Origin: CAZLWF01 sp031972835
Lineage (GTDB): Bacteria > Patescibacteriota > Minisyncoccia > Phycocordibacterales > UBA9973
Direction of reading: 5' to 3'
Length of the DNA stretch: 13,426 nt
NCBI GenBank assembly: GCA_031972835.1
Contig: DALYDX010000019.1
Span: forward strand, 1 to 13,426
Shown here: piece by piece, positions 4,989 through 12,114 of the stretch
Layout: every line of letters starts with the position of its first letter
Numbering within the stretch: the first letter of the stretch is position 1
Made by a program: the position numbers and the translations under genes
Notes under the pieces: model-generated
Told to the model about the DNA's origin: nothing
Seen by the model: the letters and a program-made list of their open reading frames with translations, nothing else
Databases searched by the model: none

Positions 4989-5333
4989 ATGTANNNNNNN
5001 NNNNNNNNNNNNNNNNNNNNNNNNNNNNNNNNNNNNNNNNNNNNNNNNNNNNNNNNNNNNNNNNNNNNNNNNNNNNNNNNNNNNNNNNNNNNNCTTGCAG
5101 TAGACGCGATCACTATGGCGACAAAGCTCGATGCGGTGATCATAGTATCTGGTGACGGTGACTACGTGCCACTTGTAGAATATCTACAGATACACTCAGG
5201 TGTGCAAGTAGAAGTCGTATCTTTCGGCAAATCATCTTCAATGAAACTAAAAGAAGCGGTAGATGATTTCATGGATCTCTCAGAGAATCCGAGAAAATAC
5301 TTGATCGGTAGCTTAGGAAAACAAAGAAGATAA
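4989..5333 (+). CDS. NYN/LabA-like (PIN-fold) protein, N-terminus lost in the gap
   Basis: Only the last 79 codons (5094-5333) are readable. They encode LAVDAITMATKLDAVIIVSG followed by DGDYVPLVEYLQ and VQVEVVSFGKSSSMKLKEAVDDFMDL. The AVDA, VSGDGDY and VEVVSF blocks are typical of the C-terminal half of NYN-domain (LabA/DUF88, PIN-fold) proteins, predicted metal-dependent RNA-processing nucleases; the D of AVDA and the SGDGD acids would belong to the active site. The N-terminal block (FIDGDN-like) is missing, covered by 100 Ns. The ATG at 4989 is in frame only if the gap is really 100 bp, so start and length are uncertain. The gene lies between rpsO and pnp, both in RNA metabolism, with its own promoter and terminator. 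Confidence 0.75.
   Translation: MXXXXXXXXXXXXXXXXXXXXXXXXXXXXXXXXXXLAVDAITMATKLDAVIIVSGDGDYVPLVEYLQIHSGVQVEVVSFGKSSSMKLKEAVDDFMDLSENPRKYLIGSLGKQRR
4994..5093. other. Assembly gap of exactly 100 N
   Basis: One hundred consecutive undetermined bases. The round number suggests a placeholder for unknown length. It removes the start of the NYN gene. Confidence 0.95.
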
Positions 5334-5367
5334 AATTAAAACCTCCCGCATTGGGAGGTTTTAATTT
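5333..5367 (+). terminator. NYN gene terminator
   Basis: Fifteen-bp perfect arms (5333-5347 and 5353-5367) around GCATT, with a CCTCCC/GGGAGG core and A/T-rich flanks. The left arm begins with the last base of the NYN stop codon. Confidence 0.9.
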
Positions 5368-5421
5368 ATTAGAAGTTCTGTTAGTCTAAAGATATTACAA
5401 AGTTAATCGGGGGTCTCTAGA

Positions 5422-5453
5422 CATGTAGTAATGCAAGCAGCAAAGCTTACATG
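5422..5453 (+). promoter_or_regulatory. Hairpin in the pnp upstream region
   Basis: CATGT (5422-5426) pairs with ACATG (5449-5453), and inside it AAGC (5435-5438) pairs with GCTT (5445-5448) over AGCAAA, leaving an 8-nt bulge. It lies 29 bp before the pnp ATG. In E. coli the pnp leader forms a stem-loop used for autoregulation; whether this one is transcribed as a leader is unknown because the pnp promoter is not clear. Confidence 0.35.
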
Positions 5454-5482
5454 CTAAAGTTTGGAGATTCTCATACAACAAT

Positions 5483-7654
5483 ATGCATAAAAAGGAATAT
5501 AAACTCAATCTTGCAGGTAGGGAAATCATAGCAGTATTCTCGGACCTTGCGGACCAAGCACACGGCTCAGTTATGCTCAAGTGTGACGATACGGTAGTAA
5601 TGGCAACTGCAGTTATGGGAAAAGATGGCAAGAATAATCCAGGGTTCTTCAATCTTACAGTTGAATACCTAGAGAAGTTCTATGCTGTAGGGCAAATACT
5701 CGGAAGTCAGTTTACTCGTCGTGAAGGTAGACCTTCGGACAAAGCGATACTCGCATCACGTGTGATAGATCGCACTATTCGTCCACTTTTTTCACATCAT
5801 ATTAAAAATGCAGTTCAGGTAGTGGTGACTGTGATTGCGGTTGGTAAATTTGACCCGACAATCCTCGGAGTAAACGCTGTGTCGCTTGCGATCGCTACAT
5901 CTGATATTCCATGGCGTGGACCGATCGGATGCGTGCACATTGGAAAACAAAAAGGTGAAAGTGAGGTAAAAGTAAATATGTATGTTGCTCCAGACGGGGA
6001 ATCAAATTATGATCTTGATCTCAATGTATGTGGACGCGATGGGCATGTGACCATGATTGAAGCGATGGCTACTGAAATGCATGAACAAGAACTCGGTGAC
6101 GCACTTGATCTGGCGATGAAAAATATAACAGAGCTTGAGAATTTCCAAAAAGGAATTGTGGCAGAAATCGGTAAAACAAAAAAAGATTTTCCAGAACCAG
6201 TAATCTCAAAAGAAGACAAAGATGTATTTTCTATAGAAATAGAACCAAAACTTGAAGAGAATCTTTTCAGTTCTGATTCCAAACGCACAATCCATGCCCT
6301 AGAAGACGAGTGGATAAAAATAGTTGATGAAAAATACGGCAGCGATGATAAAAATAAAGAAGCGATTTCAATATGTAAAGATTATTTTTCTGAACGAGTA
6401 GACCGTGAGCTTCATATTGGCGCAATAGAATTGAACAAACGTGCAGATGGGCGTGCGATGGACCAAGTACGTGCTTTGTTTGGAGAAGCAGGAGGTATAT
6501 CAAGTGTGTTACACGGTAGTGGAATATTCTATCGTGGTGAAACACACGTGCTTTCAGTGCTTACGCTCGGTGGTCCTGGAGACGCGTTCATGCAGGATGG
6601 GATGGAAGTAAAAGGAGAGAAGCGTTTCATGCACCACTACAACTTCCCAGGATACTCAGCTGGTGAGACTGGTAGATTCGGCGGAATAAATCGCCGTGAG
6701 ATGGGACATGGATTCTTGGCAGAAAAAGCACTCTATCCAGTGATTCCAAACAAGATGGATTTCCCATATACAATACGTCTCGTGTCAGAATCTATGGCTT
6801 CAAACGGGTCTACATCACAAGCTTCAATCTGTGCTTCATCTATCGCGCTTATGGACGGTGGCGTACCGATCAAATCCGCAGTTGCGGGTATTGCTATCGG
6901 ACTCATGCTCGACGAGAGTGATAAATCTAAATACAAAATCCTAACTGATATCCAAGGTCCAGAAGATCACTACGGAGATATGGACTTTAAAGTAGCTGGG
7001 ACTAAAAATGGTATTACAGCATTGCAGCTTGATATCAAGCTCGACGGAGTGACTGTGCCCATACTAAAAGAATCGTTGGTTGCTGCTCGAAAAGCCCACG
7101 GAACAATACTCGAAGCAATAAATAATGTGATAGATAAACCACGTTCTGATATTTCTCCAAATGCACCGAAGATAGTTGTGATAAAAATCAATCCAGATCA
7201 GATTGGCATGGTTATTGGTTCTGGAGGTAAAACTGTAAACAAAATCCGCGAAGATACTGGGGCTGAGGTCACAATAGAGGATGATGGTACTGTGTTCCTA
7301 ACTGGAAAAGACGGCGCAGCAGACAAAGCGAAAATAATAATTGAAGCGATGACTCACGAGTATGTGATAGGTGAAGCTTTCACTGCAAAAGTTATTAAAA
7401 TAATTGAAGTTGGCGCAATCGTGTCATTCAACAATGGTGGAGGTGAAGGATTGGTGCATATATCTGAAATAGCGCCATTCCGGGTAACGAAGGTCACCGA
7501 TGTTTTGAAAGAGGGCATGGAAGTACCAATAAAGGTTGTCGGCGTAGACAAAGAACGTGGACGTATCAGTTTGTCTATAAAAGAAGCTGACAAAGATTTT
7601 ATAAAGAATCCGTACCCGCCAGTGACACCTAAGCCACCCACACCAACTGTATAA
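5483..7654 (+). CDS. pnp: Polyribonucleotide nucleotidyltransferase (PNPase)
   Basis: PNPase degrades RNA 3' to 5' by phosphorolysis, releasing nucleoside diphosphates, as a trimeric ring. The 723-aa product has the complete domain order: RNase PH 1 (about 8-140), alpha-helical linker (about 240-310), RNase PH 2 (from about 318, RADGRAMDQVR), KH (about 558-620, GSGGKTVNKI) and S1 (about 628-702, VGAIVSF and GLVHISEIAPF). Signature blocks include NFPGYSAGETGRFGG, SESMASNGSTSQAS and DIQGPEDHYGDMDFKVAGT (about 490-508), which carries catalytic-core acids. The C-terminus ends in a short proline-rich tail. The ATG is followed by MHKKEYKLNLAGREI, a normal N-terminus. No Shine-Dalgarno within range (GGAG is 16 nt upstream) and no clear -10; the upstream region holds a hairpin. 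It ends with its own terminator. Confidence 0.98.
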   Translation: MHKKEYKLNLAGREIIAVFSDLADQAHGSVMLKCDDTVVMATAVMGKDGKNNPGFFNLTVEYLEKFYAVGQILGSQFTRREGRPSDKAILASRVIDRTIRPLFSHHIKNAVQVVVTVIAVGKFDPTILGVNAVSLAIATSDIPWRGPIGCVHIGKQKGESEVKVNMYVAPDGESNYDLDLNVCGRDGHVTMIEAMATEMHEQELGDALDLAMKNITELENFQKGIVAEIGKTKKDFPEPVISKEDKDVFSIEIEPKLEENLFSSDSKRTIHALEDEWIKIVDEKYGSDDKNKEAISICKDYFSERVDRELHIGAIELNKRADGRAMDQVRALFGEAGGISSVLHGSGIFYRGETHVLSVLTLGGPGDAFMQDGMEVKGEKRFMHHYNFPGYSAGETGRFGGINRREMGHGFLAEKALYPVIPNKMDFPYTIRLVSESMASNGSTSQASICASSIALMDGGVPIKSAVAGIAIGLMLDESDKSKYKILTDIQGPEDHYGDMDFKVAGTKNGITALQLDIKLDGVTVPILKESLVAARKAHGTILEAINNVIDKPRSDISPNAPKIVVIKINPDQIGMVIGSGGKTVNKIREDTGAEVTIEDDGTVFLTGKDGAADKAKIIIEAMTHEYVIGEAFTAKVIKIIEVGAIVSFNNGGGEGLVHISEIAPFRVTKVTDVLKEGMEVPIKVVGVDKERGRISLSIKEADKDFIKNPYPPVTPKPPTPTV

Positions 7655-7658
7655 ATAA

Positions 7659-7695
7659 AAATTAAAAACCAGATTACGTATCTGGTTTTTAATTT
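7659..7695 (+). terminator. pnp terminator
   Basis: Sixteen-bp perfect arms (7659-7674 and 7680-7695) around TACGT, with a CCAGAT/ATCTGG core and A5/T5 flanks. It starts 5 bp after the pnp stop. Confidence 0.9.
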
Positions 7696-7720
7696 GAGTG
7701 AAATTAATCTATAAATAAGC

Positions 7721-7726
7721 TACTAT
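7721..7726 (+). promoter_or_regulatory. -10 element of the membrane-anchored protein gene
   Basis: TACTAT ends 7 nt before the ATG at 7734, again predicting a leaderless mRNA. A TTGAGT at 7694-7699 is too far (21 nt) to be a standard -35. Confidence 0.45.
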
Positions 7727-7733
7727 TAGAACA

Positions 7734-8663
7734 ATGGAACCGAATTTACAAATTCCAAAACTTGAAATTAAACCGGAAATCAAACCGGATGAAAAACCTG
7801 GCTCCACAGGTTTTTCATCCAACCTAAAAACTCTCCGTACATATGCCGGAGATATGGCGACGGCACTCAACGAACAACAAGGTTCTGTGATCAAAATAGC
7901 CATGGCTGAACATAGTAAGAAAGAAAGAGAAATTGACAGAATATCTCCAGCTTCAAAAAAGAATCTAACTTTATTGATTGTAAGTTTTGTGGCAGTAGTT
8001 TTAGCTGTCGGAGCAATTTTTTATGTTACAAAAATAAAAAAAGATACAGTAGTTGCTGTAGACAAAAAACCTACTATTAACTCTCTCGTGTTGTCTGAAA
8101 CTAGCGAGAGTATCGCAACAGAAGATATCCTAACAGGAAAAGAACTTTCTGATACAATCGCAGTGCTCGTCGCAAGAGAGCGTCCAGTTGGTGTTTCAAA
8201 TATAATACTTACCACTCCAACAGAAACAGGAAGTAGATTGCTTATGGTGGAAGAGTTTTTGAATAAACTTGAGACTGATAGAGGTGGAGCGCTTACAAGA
8301 TCGCTTTTGCCAGAGTATATGATCGGCATACACACGATAGACACAGCACACAACCCATTTATTTTTCTAAAAACTACATCATATGAGATTGCGCTCGCAG
8401 GGATGTTAGATTGGGAAAATAAATTATTTGATAATTTTTATGGAATATTTGGTGTAGCACCGACATCGGATAATAAATATCTTTTTGAGAAAAAATTTGA
8501 AGATATTATTGTAGAAAACCGAGACGGTAGAATACTGAGAGATAGCACAGGTGCTCCAGTTTTAATATATATATTTTTATCTACAGATACGATGCTTTTG
8601 ACGAATTCATACGACACAATAAAAGAGGTAATTTCTCGCCTAGAAGCTGCGCGAAGTAGGTAG
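7734..8663 (+). CDS. Hypothetical single-pass membrane protein (309 aa)
   Basis: An N-terminal cytoplasmic segment of about 75 residues is followed by one clear membrane helix (about 78-98, LTLLIVSFVAVVLAVGAIFYV without the last residues of its flank) and an external domain of about 205 residues. The N-terminus has a Pro/Lys/Glu-rich imperfect repeat (KLEIKPEIKPDEKP), then LRTYAGDMATALNEQQG and IKIAMAEHSKKE. The positive-inside rule fits KKN before and KIKKD after the helix only ambiguously. The outer part is mixed alpha/beta with conserved-looking blocks (NPFIFLKTTSYEIALAGMLDWE, GRILRDSTGAPVLIYIFLS). I recall similar N-terminal LRTY-type motifs in CPR hypothetical proteins, but cannot name a family. 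A perfect inverted repeat lies inside the coding region at 7787-7820. Stop is TAG; no terminator follows before the next promoter. Confidence 0.8.
   Translation: MEPNLQIPKLEIKPEIKPDEKPGSTGFSSNLKTLRTYAGDMATALNEQQGSVIKIAMAEHSKKEREIDRISPASKKNLTLLIVSFVAVVLAVGAIFYVTKIKKDTVVAVDKKPTINSLVLSETSESIATEDILTGKELSDTIAVLVARERPVGVSNIILTTPTETGSRLLMVEEFLNKLETDRGGALTRSLLPEYMIGIHTIDTAHNPFIFLKTTSYEIALAGMLDWENKLFDNFYGIFGVAPTSDNKYLFEKKFEDIIVENRDGRILRDSTGAPVLIYIFLSTDTMLLTNSYDTIKEVISRLEAARSR
7787..7820 (+). repeat. Perfect 14-bp inverted repeat inside the coding region
   Basis: Bases 7787-7800 and 7807-7820 are exact reverse complements around GCTCCA, about 50 nt after the start codon of the membrane-protein gene. 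The core GAAAAACCTG/CAGGTTTTTC makes a stable hairpin without a following U-run. It encodes the PDEKPGSTGFSS region. Confidence 0.85.
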
Positions 8664-8672
8664 TGTGTAGTG

Positions 8673-8700
8673 TTGCCAATTAATGCAGGCATGTTATCAT
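8673..8700 (+). promoter_or_regulatory. traR/dksA-like gene promoter (near leaderless)
   Basis: TTGCCA (5/6), 16 nt, then TGT-TATCAT (-10 at 8695-8700, 5/6, extended). The ATG lies 9 nt further. It argues against the upstream in-frame ATG at 8683, which falls inside the promoter. Confidence 0.75.
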
Positions 8701-8709
8701 ACGTTCACA

Positions 8710-9069
8710 ATGAAAATAGATACAAAACAATTTAAAGAGAAGTTAGAAGCAGAGCATGCAGTTCTTTTAGGGGAGCTAAAAGGACTTGGTGCAATACGAA
8801 ATCCTGAAACTAACGATTGGGATGCGATACCAGAGGAATCTGCTCCTGAAGCCGATGAAAATGATCGAGCAGACAGGACAGAAGATTACGAAGAACGCAC
8901 AGCTCTCGTGAGTACACTAAAAACAAGACTAAGAGATATAGAGGATGCACTCAAACGAATCGAAAATTCTAGTTTTGGGAAATGTGAAGTTTCTGGAGAA
9001 GATATAGAGATCGAGAGACTCAATGCAAATCCAGCAGCACGCACTTGCATGAAACATATAAATGGATAA
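8710..9069 (+). CDS. TraR/DksA family protein with a depleted zinc site
   Basis: DksA/TraR proteins enter the RNA polymerase secondary channel through a coiled coil and modulate initiation, often with ppGpp. The 119-aa product has the expected plan: an N-terminal helix (about 4-27), an acidic tip-like segment (about 42-60, ESAPEADENDRAD), a second helix (about 60-87) and a C-terminal zinc-finger-like module. In the last, the usual four cysteines are reduced: C92-EV-S95 and C113-MK-H116, followed by the family-like RLNANPAARTC. Ligands could be C92, C113 and H116, or the fold may be metal-free. The ATG at 8710 is chosen over one at 8683 because the promoter -10 lies between them. The gene has its own promoter and terminator and precedes comM. 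Confidence 0.85.
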   Translation: MKIDTKQFKEKLEAEHAVLLGELKGLGAIRNPETNDWDAIPEESAPEADENDRADRTEDYEERTALVSTLKTRLRDIEDALKRIENSSFGKCEVSGEDIEIERLNANPAARTCMKHING

Positions 9070-9108
9070 AAATAAAAACGATGGACCAAAAGTCCATCGT
9101 TTTTATTT
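9070..9108 (+). terminator. traR/dksA-like gene terminator
   Basis: Seventeen-bp perfect arms (9070-9086 and 9092-9108) around CAAAA, with a CGATGGAC/GTCCATCG core and A5/T5 flanks. Its last bases overlap the -35 of the comM promoter. Confidence 0.92.
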
Positions 9109-9134
9109 ACAAAAAAAGAAAATAATTCTAAAAT
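9106..9134 (+). promoter_or_regulatory. comM promoter (predicted leaderless)
   Basis: TTTACA (9106-9111, 5/6), a 17-nt spacer and TAAAAT (9129-9134, 5/6), ending 6 nt before the comM ATG. The -35 shares three bases with the terminator arm of the preceding gene. Confidence 0.75.
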
Positions 9135-9140
9135 TGTGAG

Positions 9141-10670
9141 ATGTCCTTTGCGCGCGTATACACAGCACAAACAAACCTACTTGCCGGCCAGCTTGTAACT
9201 GTTGAAGTAGACCTGTCAAAAGGTTTACATGCATTTTCAATTGTTGGACTTCCTGACAAAGCGGTCGAGGAGGCGCGTGATCGTGTAAGTTCTGCGGTAA
9301 AAAACTCTGGTTTCACATCTCCTAAAAGTAAAAATCAAAAAGTTGTAGTTTCACTTTCTCCGGCCGATACAAAAAAGGAAGGATCTTTTTTTGATGTTGC
9401 AATCGCACTCGGGTATTTACTTGCAGATGAAGATATAACATTTGATCCGGGCAAAAAACTTTTTTTAGGAGAACTAGCATTAAACGGTGAAGTATTGCCT
9501 ATCCGTGGAGCATTGCCACTTTCAGAGAAAGCAAAACAGAGCGGATTTTCAGAGTTGTATGTACCAAAAGAAAACGCACGTGAGGCTGCACTTGTGCAAG
9601 GCATAACTGTATATGGAGTAGATACATTATCTGAACTTATAGCGCATCTCACAGATCAAAATATTTCAATCATTCCTACACCCGAGACACAAATAGAAGA
9701 TGTTGAAACAGAAACCATTGTGAATTTTCAAGATATTAGGGGTCAGGAAGGTGCAAAGCGTGGACTTGAAATCGCAGCTAGTGGCGGACACAATGTCGCT
9801 ATGTATGGCCCGCCAGGTACAGGTAAGACGATGCTCGCAAGGGCTTTTCAAGCACTATTGCCGTCACTGTCAAACAAAGAAGCATTGGAAATAACTAGCA
9901 TCCACTCTATAGCGGGTCATTTGAAAAATACTGTTATGACAAATGCTCCATTTAGATCACCACATCATACGTCTTCATATGTATCTATAATCGGTGGTGG
10001 AACATTTCCAAAACCTGGCGAAGTTACACTCGCTCATCGAGGAATACTTTTCTTGGATGAATTCCCAGAGTTCGACAAAAGAGTAATTGAATCACTGCGT
10101 CAGCCGCTCGAAGACAATATGGTTTCTATATCGCGCGCAAAAGGCACAGCACTTTTCCCGTCCAATTTTATACTTGTTGCAGCTATGAATCCTTGTCCGT
10201 GTGGATTTAGGGGTTCAAAAAAACGTGAATGTGTATGTACTGCTGGTGATATTGCAAGGTATAATCGTAAACTATCTGGTCCAATTATGGATAGAGTTGA
10301 TATATGGATTGAAGTTGGGGCGATTGAATATGAAAAATTGGGAAGTGACGCACCAAGTGGTGAATCGACAGAAAATATAAAATTGCGAGTTAAAAATGCG
10401 CGGGATACTCAAGAAAAAAGATTCAAGGACTCTGAAAGAAAAATTTTGGCAAATTCTGATATGGGAGCAAAAGATATTGCAAAATACATTTCTATATCAA
10501 AAGATACAGAAGCCATGCTCAATCAAAGTGCAACAAAATTAAATTTGTCCGCACGTGCATATCACAGAGTATTGAAATTAGCACGAACTATTGCAGACTT
10601 AGATGGAAGTGAGATTGTAGAATCGAAGCACATATTAGAGGCATTGCAATACAGACCGCGGATTGTTTAG
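9141..10670 (+). CDS. comM: YifB/ComM family Mg-chelatase-like AAA+ ATPase
   Basis: The 509-aa product has the three-part ComM (YifB) architecture: an N-terminal ChlI-type domain (about 1-125, LLAGQLVTVEVDLSKGLHAF, GLPDKAVEEARDRV), a central Mg-chelatase AAA+ domain and a C-terminal helical domain (about 410-505). Walker A is GPPGTGKT (223-230); Walker B is GILFLDEF (D306, E307). A PCPCG...KKRECVC cluster (about 351-366) matches the family's cysteine motif. In Vibrio and other competent bacteria ComM is a hexameric helicase that promotes branch migration during integration of transforming DNA. It is cytoplasmic and not a true metal chelatase. Length is typical (about 500-510). It has its own leaderless-type promoter and shares a convergent terminator with the LysM/M23 gene. 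Stop is TAG. Confidence 0.95.
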   Translation: MSFARVYTAQTNLLAGQLVTVEVDLSKGLHAFSIVGLPDKAVEEARDRVSSAVKNSGFTSPKSKNQKVVVSLSPADTKKEGSFFDVAIALGYLLADEDITFDPGKKLFLGELALNGEVLPIRGALPLSEKAKQSGFSELYVPKENAREAALVQGITVYGVDTLSELIAHLTDQNISIIPTPETQIEDVETETIVNFQDIRGQEGAKRGLEIAASGGHNVAMYGPPGTGKTMLARAFQALLPSLSNKEALEITSIHSIAGHLKNTVMTNAPFRSPHHTSSYVSIIGGGTFPKPGEVTLAHRGILFLDEFPEFDKRVIESLRQPLEDNMVSISRAKGTALFPSNFILVAAMNPCPCGFRGSKKRECVCTAGDIARYNRKLSGPIMDRVDIWIEVGAIEYEKLGSDAPSGESTENIKLRVKNARDTQEKRFKDSERKILANSDMGAKDIAKYISISKDTEAMLNQSATKLNLSARAYHRVLKLARTIADLDGSEIVESKHILEALQYRPRIV

Positions 10671-10706
10671 AAATAGGTAACTACCAATAAGATGGGAATT
10701 GTAGAC

Positions 10707-10738
10707 AAAAGAAAAATCCCGGAAGGGATTTTTCTTTT
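10707..10738. terminator. Bidirectional terminator between comM and the LysM/M23 gene
   Basis: Fourteen-bp perfect arms (10707-10720 and 10725-10738) around GGAA; the core GAAAAATCCC/GGGATTTTTC matches the hairpin at 2581-2607. It lies between two converging genes and provides a U-tract on both strands. Confidence 0.92.
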
Positions 10739-10754
10739 TATATTTTTATTAAAT

Positions 10755-11804
10755 TTAGAATGGATTCTTGGCGCCACGAACTTCGAAGTGTAGGTGTGGT
10801 CCAGTTGACCGTCCTGTGTTTCCAACAGCTCCAATATTTTGTCCTTGAGTAACCACTGCTCCTAGAGGAACAGATACTTTTGACATGTGAGCATACAAAG
10901 TTTGAGTGCCGTTTGAATGTTTTATAACAACATAACTACCGTATCCTCCACCCCATCCACCTGACCTGGAAACAATAACTGTTCCACTAGCAGCAGCGTA
11001 TATCGGTGTGCCGACTGGTGCAGCTATATCTATACCATTGAATCCGTGTAGGCCTTGAGATTTTCTACCACCACTGACAGGTCTCACATAATAACCTTTT
11101 TGCTCAGGTGCATTTGTTCCCCATGTCTTCTCTTTTTTACTAGAAGATTTACTTGTAACTTTTGTAACTTTTGGTGCAGCTATTTCTCCATCTGGGATCA
11201 GAAGTGTCTCACCTGTTTTTAGTGTTGCATTTTCAACTATACCGTTGAATTGAGCTATTTCACGTACGTCAGCATTGAAACTTTTTGCGATACTTGCGAT
11301 AGTCTCACCTTTTTTAATTGTGTGTCGTATTCCTGTGATAGGTAGGATCGTTAGCATTTGACCTTCCTTGATACTGTCACCTTTCTTCATGTCGTTTGCC
11401 CAAAGTATTGTGTTTGCAGAAACCCCATACATCTCAGCAATAGCGCCAATAGAATCCCCTGACCTTACTACATATAGGCTGATTTCGTCGCTTTCAGGAA
11501 AGTCATAATCTACAACATCGGCTAGTGTTCCAAGTGGTCCGACCTCTGATTTTAAGGCTCCGTCGCTTATAGTGACAGTTTTTTCGATAAGGTCTTGGGT
11601 TGGGTTAGGGCTTTGATATGCAACTAAAATAGGTATTGTTTGTGAATTTTGTTCAGTTGTAGAATTCTCTGCATACACTTCAGGTGTTGGGGTTATGCCG
11701 AAAACTGACAATAGGCTTGCTTCAGTTTGGAAAGGGAACATTAAAAATGCGCTTATTATGGACACAGAAAAACAGACCTCTTTGATAGAAGGCTTATTTT
11801 TCAA
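10755..11804 (-). CDS. Secreted LysM-domain M23 (LytM-type) peptidase
   Basis: A cell-wall protein of 349 aa. The N-terminus (KNKPSIKE, then hydrophobic VCFSVSIISAFLMFPF, then QTEAS) looks like a signal peptide. Two LysM domains follow, which bind N-acetylglucosamine glycans: about 110-154 (YVVRSGDSIGAIAEMYGVSA) and 159-204 (HTIKKGETIASIAKSF). After a Ser/Lys linker comes an M23 domain (about 250-345). Zinc and catalytic residues are visible: H253 and D259 (LHGFNGID), H306 (LYAHMS) and H337/H339 (GPHLHFE). It should cut peptidoglycan cross-bridges or act in wall remodelling at division. The ORF begins with TTG (11802-11804); no ATG gives a charged signal-peptide start. No SD or clear promoter is seen. 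It converges on comM across a shared terminator. Confidence 0.93.
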   Translation of the reverse strand: MKNKPSIKEVCFSVSIISAFLMFPFQTEASLLSVFGITPTPEVYAENSTTEQNSQTIPILVAYQSPNPTQDLIEKTVTISDGALKSEVGPLGTLADVVDYDFPESDEISLYVVRSGDSIGAIAEMYGVSANTILWANDMKKGDSIKEGQMLTILPITGIRHTIKKGETIASIAKSFNADVREIAQFNGIVENATLKTGETLLIPDGEIAAPKVTKVTSKSSSKKEKTWGTNAPEQKGYYVRPVSGGRKSQGLHGFNGIDIAAPVGTPIYAAASGTVIVSRSGGWGGGYGSYVVIKHSNGTQTLYAHMSKVSVPLGAVVTQGQNIGAVGNTGRSTGPHLHFEVRGAKNPF

Positions 11805-11907
11805 CGTTATTTTCGTCTGACTGCTTGAAAATAGGGGTGTTTTATAGTCAGAGTCTTGTATTTTAGGTTTTATAGGCTTTTTTCTTTACCTCGACAGCTT
11901 ACATGTA

Positions 11908-11959
11908 GGTGACCAAAAATGAGTATCTACAAGCTTTTTTAAGTTGTTTTGGTGTTACC
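11908..11959. repeat. Nested inverted repeats upstream of the LysM/M23 gene
   Basis: GGT (11908-11910) with ACC (11957-11959), and ACCAAAA (11912-11918) with TTTTGGT (11947-11953), enclose a second hairpin: CAA-G-CTT (11930-11936) with AAGTTG (11941-11946) over TTTT. A further short hairpin AAAGCC/GGCTTT follows at 11970-11990. No ORF is seen here. It could be an RNA leader, a small RNA or a protein-binding region; orientation is undecided. Confidence 0.45.
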
Positions 11960-12044
11960 AATCGTACGGAAAGCCGAAAAATAAGGCTTTATGGGGATAT
12001 CTGTATTAGGGAAATTATTAAATAAGGTATACTTATCTATAACG

Positions 12045-12114
12045 ACCCTACCTATAGAGGGTAGCCGATACGGTCCGGGTAGTCAACGACCGCTATCCAC
12101 ACCCTGTGGATAGC
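12045..12114 (+). promoter_or_regulatory. Three consecutive inverted repeats with a DnaA-box-like palindrome
   Basis: Arm pairs are CTACC/GGTAG (12048-12052 with 12060-12064), CGGTC/GACCG (12071-12075 with 12088-12092), and GCTATCCACA/TGTGGATAGC (12092-12101 with 12105-12114, spacer CCC). GGGTAG occurs twice (12059-12064 and 12077-12082), so CTACC has two possible partners. Each half of the last palindrome matches the DnaA box TTATCCACA at eight of nine positions. It ends 18 bp before the -35 of the next gene. It may be an operator or part of a structured RNA; a weak TATAAC/TATACT promoter lies near 12029-12043. I do not recognise a riboswitch class. Confidence 0.5.
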
